From an uncultured Gammaproteobacteria bacterium (GTDB taxonomy: Bacteria > Pseudomonadota > Gammaproteobacteria > Steroidobacterales > Woeseiaceae): a stretch of 7,927 nucleotides of DNA. The notes beneath the pieces were generated by a model. That model was not told where the DNA came from, did no database searches, and was given only the letters and a program-made list of their open reading frames with translations. Below, one piece after another: positions 1-6,486 of the stretch (position 1 is its first letter; each line of letters opens with the position of its first letter). The position numbers and the translations under genes are program-made. The DNA is taken from positions 1 to 7,927 of the forward strand of contig CALKYK010000033.1 of the NCBI GenBank assembly GCA_938003715.1, in the 5' to 3' direction.

Positions 1-1
1 C

Positions 2-322
2 CGTGAGGACCGTCTCCGCGAACTCGCATACTCCGGGCGCGTCGTCGACGGCGCCACTGCGCTCGAAGCCGGGCTCGTGACGGAACTGGCGGCCGACCCG
101 CTGGCCAGGGCGCAGGAGATTGCGGCGTCGATCGCGGAAAAATCACCGGACGCGATTCGTGCGATGAAAAAGCTGTTCAACGAATCGCTGACCGGTGACC
201 CGGCTGTTGCCCTGCGTCTCGAGGCCGACCTGCAGTCGCAACTCATGGGCGGTGCCAACCAGCGCGAAGCCGCACTCGCAAACCTCGAAAAACGCGAGCC
301 GGATTTTTCCGACCCGGAGTAG
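2..322 (+). CDS. Enoyl-CoA hydratase/isomerase (crotonase) family protein, C-terminal part
   Basis: The frame is open from the left edge of the window and ends at TAG 320-322, giving 106 residues of a protein whose start lies outside. The visible part fits the C-terminal third of a crotonase: a segment reading ELAYSGRVVDGATALEAGLV (the usual 'tG..v.g.eAl..GLV' stretch), then DPLARAQEIAASIAEKSPDA and AMKKLFNES, the C-terminal helices that pack for trimerisation. The tail NQREAALANLEKREPDF is typical of hydratase-like members that end in 'NQ.Ea..A..EKR.P.F'. The oxyanion-hole loops and catalytic glutamates lie upstream and cannot be inspected, so hydratase, isomerase or another crotonase activity cannot be separated. 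A GTG at 77 is internal to the conserved domain and is not the start. Family is fairly certain; the exact reaction is unknown. Confidence 0.85.
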   Translation, partial: REDRLRELAYSGRVVDGATALEAGLVTELAADPLARAQEIAASIAEKSPDAIRAMKKLFNESLTGDPAVALRLEADLQSQLMGGANQREAALANLEKREPDFSDPE

Positions 323-482
323 CGGCGGCCTCGACAATTTCGGCCGCAGCGGCCTGCCAGGTCATGCGCCGTGGCGCGAAAGCCACTAAAATGTGCCGGC
401 CGCAGGCGGAACTCGCGACCGGTCGGACCACTCAAAGTAGTCATCGAGGGCGTCACCCTAACGCCAGAGGTACGAGAAAGAC
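323..482. other. Intergenic gap with two short inverted repeats
   Basis: This 160-base gap holds no convincing gene. It has two small stem candidates just after the hydratase stop: GCGGCC (325-330) pairing with GGCCGC (342-347) across 11 bases, and GTGGC (371-375) pairing with GCCAC (382-386) around GCGAAA. Neither is followed by a run of T, so at most they are weak or factor-dependent 3' end signals. A TAAAAT at 387-392 resembles a -10 box but has no acceptable -35 at the right distance. Confidence 0.3.
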
Positions 483-1193
483 TTGAAAACCGGGTTGGCA
501 TTTCTGGCGGGCGTGCTCGCGTGCGCGTGCTGCGTGTCTGCAGCGGCCCAGAACTACAAACCGTTTCCGGGGCAGGGTATCGATCAGCCTACCCTGCGCA
601 TGCAGGAACGGGTCGAGCAGCTTTATACCTCCGGCGACTACGATCGCGCACTGCTTATTTACGAAAAGGAACTTGCGCCGCTCGGCGACAAGTACGCGCA
701 GTACATGGTCGGGTACATGCACCTCAATGCGCAGGGCGTGCCGCAGGACCGGGTCGAGGCGCTGGCGTGGTACCAGCTCGCTGCCGAGCGCGGTGAGCCG
801 GCGCTGAAACGCGTGCAGGACGAACTGCGTGCGCAGCTGAGCGACGTGGAGATAGGTCGTGCCCGGCAGATTTTCCTCGATCTCTGGAAGCGCATCGGTG
901 ATCGGAAACTGATCATGGAGCTGATTCGCCGCGACATGGATACCCTGCGAGAGCGCACCGGCACGCGCATTCCCGGATCGAGAATCACCAGCCCGACGAT
1001 CATCATCACGCCGTCCGGCGAGCAGATCGGCCCGGACTACTACCGCGACATACTGGCGCGGCTCGAGGCGCGGCTCGCCTACCTCGAAACGCGAGTCGAG
1101 ATCGTCGATTTCGACAACGAGGCGTACCTGGCTGAAATGCGTAACCTCGAGCAGAATGTCAGGGCCGAAGTCGCCTCTCGGGAACTGCCCTGA
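483..1193 (+). CDS. Secreted Sel1/TPR-like repeat protein of unknown function
   Basis: Predicted 236-residue exported protein. Residues 1-22 form a signal peptide (Lys2, hydrophobic core 5-18, then SAAA before Gln23, a fair signal peptidase I site). Cysteines at 14, 16 and 17 also allow a poor lipobox reading, so a lipoprotein is not excluded. Residues 42-62 look like a TPR-type helix (QLYTSGDYDRALLIYEKEL). Residues 70-103 form a Sel1-like repeat (AQYMVGYMHLNAQGVPQD, then ALAWYQLAAERG). The remainder is charged and helical, ending in a probable coiled coil at 187-233. Such periplasmic proteins usually serve as protein-interaction scaffolds; no enzymatic motif is seen. The TTG start is preceded by GAGAAAG at 474-480. 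It is the only start that keeps the whole signal peptide, and no ATG fits. It converges on the TetR gene with 18 bases between stops and is probably unrelated to the mutase operon. Confidence 0.75.
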   Translation: MKTGLAFLAGVLACACCVSAAAQNYKPFPGQGIDQPTLRMQERVEQLYTSGDYDRALLIYEKELAPLGDKYAQYMVGYMHLNAQGVPQDRVEALAWYQLAAERGEPALKRVQDELRAQLSDVEIGRARQIFLDLWKRIGDRKLIMELIRRDMDTLRERTGTRIPGSRITSPTIIITPSGEQIGPDYYRDILARLEARLAYLETRVEIVDFDNEAYLAEMRNLEQNVRAEVASRELP

Positions 1194-1211
1194 CCGGGAC
1201 CGGGTTTTCCC

Positions 1212-1802
1212 TCAGCCCGGACGCAGTCCACGGACCAGGATCTGCGGGAACTCCTCGCGAATTTCCTTCGCCATGCGCGGCTTGCCGTGAAACCACTTCG
1301 GGATCCAGTTGATCGACCCCATGATGGCGTTGCCGGTCATGCGCACGTTGCACGGCGCGATGCTGCCGTCCACGATGCCGTCTTCGAGAATCTTCTCGAA
1401 CGCCGCACTGTGCTGCCGCGATACCTCGAGAATTTCATTGCGGTGTTCGCGTTTCAGCCCCGGTATTTCGGACATGATCGCTACCGGACCTTCATCGCCG
1501 ACCATGATGTCGACGTGGTACTCGATGTAGCGCAGCGCTCGTTCGAAGCCGTTCGATCCCTCGGAGACGCCGCGCCGCATCGCTTCGCGGCCGAGTTCGG
1601 CGGCGCGCAGGTAGCACTGGTAGACGAGTTCTTCCTTGTTGCGGACGTAGTAGTAGATCGCAGCGTCGGTGAGTCCCAGGTGCCGGGCGACGTCTTTTAG
1701 CGAGGTGCCGCTGTAGCCTTTTTCGTTGAAACAGGTCGCCGCGGCCTTCAGCAGCCGGTGCCGCTGCGCCTCGAACCGGGTTTCTTCCGCACGTTTGGCC
1801 AT
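1212..1802 (-). CDS. TetR/AcrR-family transcriptional regulator
   Basis: This is a 196-residue protein, a normal TetR length. The N-terminal DNA-binding domain covers about residues 10-58: LLKAAATCFNEKGYSGTSL, then the helix-turn-helix DVARHLGLTDAAIYYYVRNK with the family's 'YYYv.nKeeL' ending. Residues 60-196 are the variable helical ligand and dimerisation domain. The frame stays open upstream to 2129, but that extension would swallow the divergent promoter region and part of the mutase gene. The ATG at 1802 starts exactly where family similarity begins. An alternative ATG at 1852 lies upstream of the predicted transcript start, so 1802 is preferred, although its ribosome site is weak. The gene is divergent from the B12-mutase genes with a palindrome between, the classic arrangement of a local repressor controlling itself and its neighbours. 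The ligand is unknown; an acyl-CoA is a reasonable guess from context. Confidence 0.9.
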   Translation of the reverse strand: MAKRAEETRFEAQRHRLLKAAATCFNEKGYSGTSLKDVARHLGLTDAAIYYYVRNKEELVYQCYLRAAELGREAMRRGVSEGSNGFERALRYIEYHVDIMVGDEGPVAIMSEIPGLKREHRNEILEVSRQHSAAFEKILEDGIVDGSIAPCNVRMTGNAIMGSINWIPKWFHGKPRMAKEIREEFPQILVRGLRPG

Positions 1803-1854
1803 GACGGGTTCGCGCTTCCGGCGTTGCCTCTTGCAGTCCTCGCAGAAGTCCATT

Positions 1855-1874
1855 ATTTTAATCTGCATTAAAAT
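1855..1874. promoter_or_regulatory. Perfect 20-bp inverted repeat, probable TetR operator
   Basis: ATTTTAATCTGCATTAAAAT has perfectly complementary 8-base arms, ATTTTAAT (1855-1862) and ATTAAAAT (1867-1874), around the 4-base spacer CTGC. It sits in an AT-rich island within GC-rich DNA, between the divergent tetR and mutase genes. It covers the putative tetR -10 box and the putative -35 box of the mutase operon. TetR dimers commonly bind palindromes of about this size, so operator function is a good inference, though binding is not shown by sequence alone. A hairpin role is unlikely because the arms contain no G or C. Confidence 0.65.
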
Positions 1875-1882
1875 TTTTTCAA
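1855..1882 (-). promoter_or_regulatory. Putative sigma-70-type promoter of the tetR gene
   Basis: Read on the minus strand, TTGAAA (complement of 1877-1882; 5 of 6 to TTGACA) is followed after 16 bases by TAAAAT (complement of 1855-1860; 5 of 6 to TATAAT). Transcription would start near 1848, giving a leader of about 46 bases before the ATG at 1802. The -10 box lies inside the left arm of the 20-bp palindrome, so a repressor bound there would block this promoter. This is assigned by eye only. Confidence 0.5.
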
Positions 1883-1896
1883 TGCCGGAATATACT
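1868..1896 (+). promoter_or_regulatory. Putative promoter of the B12-mutase operon
   Basis: TTAAAA (1868-1873; 4 of 6 to the -35 consensus) is followed after 17 bases by TATACT (1891-1896; 5 of 6 to the -10 consensus). Initiation would fall near 1903, leaving a leader of about 60 bases before the ATG at 1963. The -35 box lies inside the right arm of the 20-bp palindrome, consistent with repression by the divergent TetR protein. The weak -35 suits a regulated promoter. This is assigned by eye. Confidence 0.5.
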
Positions 1897-1914
1897 GATT
1901 TTGCTGACATAAAG

Positions 1915-1932
1915 TCGGGAAAATCGGGAAAA
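1915..1932 (+). repeat. Two tandem copies of a 9-base unit in the mutase leader
   Basis: TCGGGAAAA occurs at 1915-1923 and again at 1924-1932. A degenerate third stretch follows (TCCGGCGCGAAAA, 1933-1945). The repeat lies downstream of the predicted transcript start and upstream of the ribosome site. It may be a small slippage duplication or a second protein-binding site; function is unknown. Confidence 0.6.
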
Positions 1933-1962
1933 TCCGGCGCGAAAACGAGAGGAATGACAGGT

Positions 1963-2472
1963 ATGAGTTCGGCAGCCAAAGACGTCGCCGGCCGCGACCT
2001 CACGGCCCGATCCGGCGATACCCGGGCAACGCCGCTGCGTTTCGTCACCGCGGCGTCACTGTTCGACGGACACGACGCGGCGATCAATATCATGCGGCGG
2101 CTCATCCAGGCGCAGGGTGCCGAAGTCATTCACCTCGGCCACAACCGCAGCGTCGACGACATCGTCGGCGCGGCGATCGAGGAAGACGCCGACGCGATCG
2201 CGGTCAGCTCCTACCAGGGCGGGCACAACGAATTTTTCCGCTACATGATCGATCGGCTGGCGGAATGCGGTGCATCGCACATCCGCGTTTTCGGCGGCGG
2301 CGGCGGCACCATCACGCCGGAGGAGATCGAGTCACTGATGGCCTACGGTGTCGAGCGCATCTACCACCCGCACGACGGCATGGAACTGGGGCTCGAAGAG
2401 ATGATCCGCGACCTCGTCGCGCGCACCGAACGAGCGCGGCAAGCGACGGCACCGGCCGATGCCGACGCGTAG
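1963..2472 (+). CDS. Cobalamin-binding subunit/domain of an IcmF-type acyl-CoA mutase
   Basis: This 169-residue protein is the B12-binding Rossmann-like domain of acyl-CoA mutases, normally the N-terminus of the fused protein IcmF. Residues 25-50 read LRFVTAASLFDGHDAAINIM. D35-G36-H37 is the start of the DxHxxG cobalamin motif, with His37 the expected lower axial cobalt ligand; the final Gly is Ala40 here, which I believe is usual in IcmF. SSYQGGHNEFF (82-92) and VFGGGGGTITPEEI (109-122) line the dimethylbenzimidazole tail pocket. A tail from 152 to 169, rich in Ala and charged residues, ends at TAG 2470-2472. GAGAGG at 1947-1952 lies 10 bases before ATG 1963. An in-frame ATG at 1954 is too close to that site. 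The next gene is in the same frame 9 bases beyond the stop, so the two are the halves of one IcmF and should form a complex. Confidence 0.9.
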   Translation: MSSAAKDVAGRDLTARSGDTRATPLRFVTAASLFDGHDAAINIMRRLIQAQGAEVIHLGHNRSVDDIVGAAIEEDADAIAVSSYQGGHNEFFRYMIDRLAECGASHIRVFGGGGGTITPEEIESLMAYGVERIYHPHDGMELGLEEMIRDLVARTERARQATAPADADA

Positions 2473-2474
2473 GA
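2471..2474 (+). promoter_or_regulatory. Ribosome site overlapping the stop codon between the two mutase genes
   Basis: The stop TAG (2470-2472) runs into GGA, creating AGGA at 2471-2474, seven bases before the GTG start at 2482. A ribosome ending the first gene would release next to this site, so translation of the two halves is probably coupled. This site is the main argument that the second half is genuinely started separately rather than reached by readthrough. Confidence 0.55.
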
Positions 2475-2481
2475 TCCCCGC

Positions 2482-5421
2482 GTGCGCATTGCGAGGGCGA
2501 GCTGGTCGATCGAGGAGGGCGCGTTCGGCGATAGCGCGCTTGAGGCTATACGCAAGGAATGGCGCCTGCGCGCACGCAACGTGCCGGTCGTCGGCATCAC
2601 CGGGACCGGCGGCGCGGGCAAGAGCAGCGTGACCGACGAGATCCTGAACCGCTTTCTCAACTGCTATCCGGACATGCGGATCGCGGTGCTGGCCGTCGAT
2701 CCGACGCGCCCGCGCACCGGGGGCGCCCTGCTCGGCGACCGGATCCGCATGAATTCACTGCGCTCGGATCGCGTGTACATGCGCTCTATCGCCACCCGGC
2801 GCCAGCATCTCGCGACCAGCGAAATGCTGGCCGACCAGGTTCTGTACCTGAAGTCGCTGGACTTCGACCTGGTCATCGTCGAAACCGCGGGCATCGGCCA
2901 GAGCGACAGCGAGGTCGTCGACCTGGTCGACTATTCCGTGTACGTGATGACCAGCGACTACGGCGCCGCGAGCCAGCTCGAGAAAATCGACATGCTCGAT
3001 TTCGCCGACCTGATCGTGCTGAACAAGTACGACAAGCGCGGCGCCGAGGATGCGCTTCGCGACATCCGCAAACAGTGGAAGCGAAATCACGTCGATTTCA
3101 GGATTGCCGACGACGACATTCCCGTCTATCCGACGATTGCCAGCCAGTTCAACGATCCGGGCATCAGCTGGATGTTCGTGCAGCTGTGCAGTCGCCTTGC
3201 CGACAAGCTCGATCTCGATCGCGAACGCTGGTCACCGGACATCGATGTATCCGTTCGTGAGCCGCGGGCGATGGCGATCATCCCCGGCAGCCGCATTCGC
3301 TATCTCGCCGAAATCAGCGAACAGGGACGAGGCATCAACGCCGACATCGACAGGAAAGCGGAGCTTGCGAGTCATCTCCAGCACCTTTACGAGGCATTGA
3401 AGGCGCTCGAAGACCCGGCGCTGCCGGCTCCGTTCACGGAATTCGAACCCGACGCGCTGACCGATAGCGGCGACGCGTCGCGCACCGTGCTGCGCCAGCG
3501 CTACCAGGAAGCGCTCGGCGAGCTCGGCGCCGAGGCGGTTCGCCTGCTGCGCGACTGGCCGGCACGCCGCGACGGCGTCCGCGCCGATACCTACAGCTAC
3601 ACGGTCCGCGGCAGGGAGGTCACCGGGGACAATTACCGCGAGTCCCTGAGCCAGCAAAAGATTCCGAAGATCGCGGCGCCGGCCTACCACGACTGGGGCG
3701 AACTGCTGCGTTTTCTGATGAAGGAAAACCTGCCGGGCGGCTACCCCTACACCGCCGGCGTGTACCCGTATCGACGCCTCGGTGAGGACCCGACCCGCAT
3801 GTTTGCCGGCGAAGGCACGCCCGAGCGCACGAACCGGCGCTTTCACTACCTGTCGCAGGGGCAGGACGCATCGAGGCTGTCCACCGCGTTCGACTCTGTA
3901 ACGCTGTACGGCGAGGATCCGCACGAACGACCGGACATCTATGGCAAGGTCGGCAACTCCGGCGTATCCATAGCGTCTGTCGACGACATGAAGAAACTGT
4001 ATTCCGGTTTCGACCTGTGCGCGCCGACGACCTCGGTGTCGATGACGATCAACGGTCCTGCGCCGATCATCCTCGCGTTCTTCATGAACGCCGCCATCGA
4101 CCAGCAGGTAGAGCGCCACCTGAGGGAATCGGGGCAATGGGACGCGGCGCAGAAAAAGATCGACGCCTGGTTCGAGGGCAGGCCGCGGCCACGCTACGAC
4201 GGTGAACTGCCGCCGGGAAACGACGGGCTGGGCCTCGCGCTGCTCGGCATCTCCGGTGAGCGGCTCGTTGAGCCCGACGTCTACGAGCGGATCAAGGCCA
4301 AAACGCTGTCGACCGTTCGCGGCACCGTGCAGGCAGACATTCTCAAGGAGGACCAGGCGCAGAACACCTGCATTTTCTCGACCGAGTTCGCGATGAAGAT
4401 GATGGGCGATGTGCAGCAGTACTTCATCGATCACGACGTGCGCAATTACTACAGCGTTTCGATCAGCGGCTATCACATCGCGGAGGCCGGGGCGAACCCC
4501 ATCAGCCAGCTCGCGTTCACGCTGTCGAACGGTTTCACGATCGTCGAGTACTACCTCGCGCGCGGGATGGACATCGACGACTTCGCGCCGAACCTGAGCT
4601 TCTTCTTTTCCAACGGCATGGATCCCGAGTACGCCGTCATCGGCCGGGTTGCGAGGCGCATTTGGGCCCGCGCGATGCGCGAGCGCTACGGCGCCGGGCC
4701 CCGCAGCCAGATGCTCAAGTACCACGTACAGACGTCCGGCCGCAGCCTGCACGCGCAGGAGATCAGCTTCAACGACATCCGCACCACGCTGCAGGCACTG
4801 TATGCGTTGTTCGACAACTGCAACAGCATGCACACGAATGCGTTCGACGAAGCGATCACGACGCCGACCGAGCAATCCGTCCGGCGCGCCGTCGCGATCC
4901 AGATGCTCATTTCGCGCGAGCTCGGGCTGAACTACTGCGAAAACCCGTGGCAGGGCTCGTTCATCATCGACGAACTGACGGACCTCGTCGAAGAGGCCGT
5001 CTATCTCGAGTTCGACCGCATATCCGAGCGCGGCGGCGTGCTCGGCGCGATGGACACGATGTACCAGCGCGGCAAGATCCAGGAAGAAAGCCTGTACTAC
5101 GAAAGCCGCAAGCACGACGGCAGCTATCCGCTGATCGGAGTCAACACGTTCCTGCCGAAGAAGGGACAGGAAGACGAAGTGCACGAGCTCGAACTGATCC
5201 GCTCGAGCGACGAAGAAAAGAATGCGCAGATCCGCAACGTGCGCGATTTCCGGGCGTTGCACGCCGACGAGGCGGACGCGGCGCTCGTGCGCCTGAAAGA
5301 TGTCGCGCGCGCGCGCGGCAATGTGTTCGAGGAACTAATGCGCACCGTGAAGTCCAATTCCCTTGGCCGGATTTCGGCCGCGCTCTACGAGGTCGGCGGC
5401 GAATACCGGCGCAACATGTAA
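2482..5421 (+). CDS. icmF: IcmF-type GTPase-chaperone/isobutyryl-CoA mutase, lacking the N-terminal B12 domain
   Basis: This 979-residue protein matches the IcmF layout without its B12 domain. Residues 35-245 are a MeaB/MeaI-type G domain: P-loop GTGGAGKS (41-48), ETAGIGQSD (134-142) and NKYD (181-184) for guanine recognition. In IcmF this domain gates loading and protection of the adenosylcobalamin cofactor using GTP. Residues 250-400 are a linker. Residues 400-979 are the TIM-barrel mutase domain, with GYPYTAGVYPY (420-430), TAFDSVTLYG (468-477), SISGYHIAEAGA (660-671; His665 corresponds to the catalytic His244 of methylmalonyl-CoA mutase) and the C-terminal ALYEVGGEYRRNM. Phe441 and Gln627 occupy the positions of Tyr89 and Arg207 of propionibacterial methylmalonyl-CoA mutase. 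This predicts isobutyryl-CoA/n-butyryl-CoA interconversion rather than methylmalonyl-CoA. About 65 residues (543-610) are extra relative to methylmalonyl-CoA mutase. GTG 2482 is the only sensible start. Family certain; substrate inferred. Confidence 0.95.
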   Translation: MRIARASWSIEEGAFGDSALEAIRKEWRLRARNVPVVGITGTGGAGKSSVTDEILNRFLNCYPDMRIAVLAVDPTRPRTGGALLGDRIRMNSLRSDRVYMRSIATRRQHLATSEMLADQVLYLKSLDFDLVIVETAGIGQSDSEVVDLVDYSVYVMTSDYGAASQLEKIDMLDFADLIVLNKYDKRGAEDALRDIRKQWKRNHVDFRIADDDIPVYPTIASQFNDPGISWMFVQLCSRLADKLDLDRERWSPDIDVSVREPRAMAIIPGSRIRYLAEISEQGRGINADIDRKAELASHLQHLYEALKALEDPALPAPFTEFEPDALTDSGDASRTVLRQRYQEALGELGAEAVRLLRDWPARRDGVRADTYSYTVRGREVTGDNYRESLSQQKIPKIAAPAYHDWGELLRFLMKENLPGGYPYTAGVYPYRRLGEDPTRMFAGEGTPERTNRRFHYLSQGQDASRLSTAFDSVTLYGEDPHERPDIYGKVGNSGVSIASVDDMKKLYSGFDLCAPTTSVSMTINGPAPIILAFFMNAAIDQQVERHLRESGQWDAAQKKIDAWFEGRPRPRYDGELPPGNDGLGLALLGISGERLVEPDVYERIKAKTLSTVRGTVQADILKEDQAQNTCIFSTEFAMKMMGDVQQYFIDHDVRNYYSVSISGYHIAEAGANPISQLAFTLSNGFTIVEYYLARGMDIDDFAPNLSFFFSNGMDPEYAVIGRVARRIWARAMRERYGAGPRSQMLKYHVQTSGRSLHAQEISFNDIRTTLQALYALFDNCNSMHTNAFDEAITTPTEQSVRRAVAIQMLISRELGLNYCENPWQGSFIIDELTDLVEEAVYLEFDRISERGGVLGAMDTMYQRGKIQEESLYYESRKHDGSYPLIGVNTFLPKKGQEDEVHELELIRSSDEEKNAQIRNVRDFRALHADEADAALVRLKDVARARGNVFEELMRTVKSNSLGRISAALYEVGGEYRRNM

Positions 5422-5535
5422 ATCGTGGCCTGCTCTGACCGACGGCTTTTTCTGCGGTAAGCTAGCGACGATCGGACTGTCGCGTCGCGCAGCCGGCAAG
5501 CAGGTATCGAAAGGACCAATCGCACCGGGGATTCC

Positions 5536-6486
5536 GTGGCCCAGAACGCCAGGCTCAAATCGCTGTTCATCTTACCCGCGCTCGGACTGACGGCCGCGCT
5601 GCTGATTTTTTCCCTCGTCCAGGCAGTCATTTCCGGCCGGCAGCAGACCGCGTGGCTCGGCGCGGCGCTGGCGTCGGTACCGCTGCTGTGGATCGTCGCG
5701 CGCCTTGCGCTGAAGCCGCCGGCGCGTACGACCGACAACCTGCCACTGTTGCTGCTCATCGCGTCCGCAGGGGTCATGGTTGCAGGCTGGGAGCAGTTCA
5801 TGGAAGGCAGCGGCGGCTGGGGACCGACCGGGGTCGCGCTGGCGGCCGGCTTCCTGTTCCTGCTGTACGTATTCTGGTATTCGCGCTTCGGTCGCATCGA
5901 GAGCCTGACGCTGTCGGTCGGCAACAAGCTGCCGTCCTTCGAACTGGACGACAGCAACGGGCAGACGTTTCGCGTGGCCGATCTTGCCGGCCGTCCCGCC
6001 GTCCTGCTGTTCTATCGCGGCAACTGGTGCCCGGTTTGCATGGCGCAAATCCGGGAAATCGCGGAGCGCCACGCCGAGTTCGAGAAGCTCGGCGCAACCG
6101 TCGCGCTGATCAGCCCGCAGTCCGGAGACGAGACGCGGGCGCTCGCGGAGCAGCTTGCCGTCGGCTACCGGTTCCTGGTCGATAACGGCAACCGGGTCGC
6201 GGAATCGCTCGGCATCGCTGTGAAAAACGGCGTGCCGGTGGGTCTGCCCGGCGATCACGGACCGGACACGGTACTGCCGACCGTGCTGGTCGCGAATGCG
6301 AACGGCACGATCATCTATTCCGACCAGACCGACAATTACCGGGTCCGGCCGGAGCCCGATATCTATCTTGCAACTCTTCGCAGCTCGCGAGCAATGGCGT
6401 CTTCACCAAAGAACAATCGATCACCCTGCTGCGTGAAAGTTGCCTGTACACGGGCACCTATCTCGAATTCCTGGGCTTCCGCCTGA
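5536..6486 (+). CDS. Membrane-anchored peroxiredoxin-like/redoxin protein
   Basis: The N-terminal third has four likely membrane helices, about 9-32, 41-59, 69-85 and 98-116. With a basic N-terminus this places the C-terminal domain in the cytoplasm. Residues 128-282 are an AhpC/TSA-type thioredoxin fold: VGNKLPSFELDDSNGQTF, then LLFYRGNWCPVCMAQIREI with the Cys165-Pro-Val-Cys168 redox pair, and VLPTVLVAN with the cis-proline at 248. Family members reduce peroxides or exchange thiol-disulfide electrons; the exact role here is unknown. The domain should end near residue 282 (YLATLR). The last ~34 residues, from SSRAMASS onward, look like out-of-frame translation of the following thioesterase, so the true C-terminus is uncertain. 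The GTG start has GGGG at 5527-5530. A better AAGGA at 5511-5515 is too far (20 bases). It follows the mutase by 114 bases in which I see no clear terminator or promoter, so it may be co-transcribed. Confidence 0.82.
   Translation: MAQNARLKSLFILPALGLTAALLIFSLVQAVISGRQQTAWLGAALASVPLLWIVARLALKPPARTTDNLPLLLLIASAGVMVAGWEQFMEGSGGWGPTGVALAAGFLFLLYVFWYSRFGRIESLTLSVGNKLPSFELDDSNGQTFRVADLAGRPAVLLFYRGNWCPVCMAQIREIAERHAEFEKLGATVALISPQSGDETRALAEQLAVGYRFLVDNGNRVAESLGIAVKNGVPVGLPGDHGPDTVLPTVLVANANGTIIYSDQTDNYRVRPEPDIYLATLRSSRAMASSPKNNRSPCCVKVACTRAPISNSWASA

Noticed and set aside
1194..1220. CCGGG (1200-1204) and CCCGG (1216-1220) with TTTT in the loop as a two-way terminator between the convergent genes.
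   Set aside because: The stem is only five base pairs, the T run is in the loop rather than after the stem, and it overlaps the end of the TetR coding sequence.
1726..1962. An upstream extension of the B12-domain gene in the same frame.
   Set aside because: It would be antisense to the DNA-binding domain of TetR and has no similarity to B12 domains. GAGAGG at 1947-1952 supports ATG 1963.
1803..2129. An extended N-terminus for the TetR protein.
   Set aside because: It would run through the palindrome, both promoters and the start of the B12-domain gene. The FPDFPDF peptide it produces is just the 9-base tandem repeat translated, and TetR homology begins at 1802.
2470..2484. Programmed stop-codon readthrough to make fused IcmF.
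   Set aside because: The bases after TAG (GATCCC) do not match known strong readthrough contexts, no selenocysteine- or pyrrolysine-type element is seen, and a ribosome site plus GTG provides a simpler explanation. It is kept only as an alternative in the findings.
3232..5262. A 676-codon open frame on the minus strand across the mutase gene.
   Set aside because: It lies entirely antisense to the well-conserved mutase barrel. Long antisense frames are expected in GC-rich genes, and its translation shows no recognisable domain, being rich in Arg, Val and Ala.
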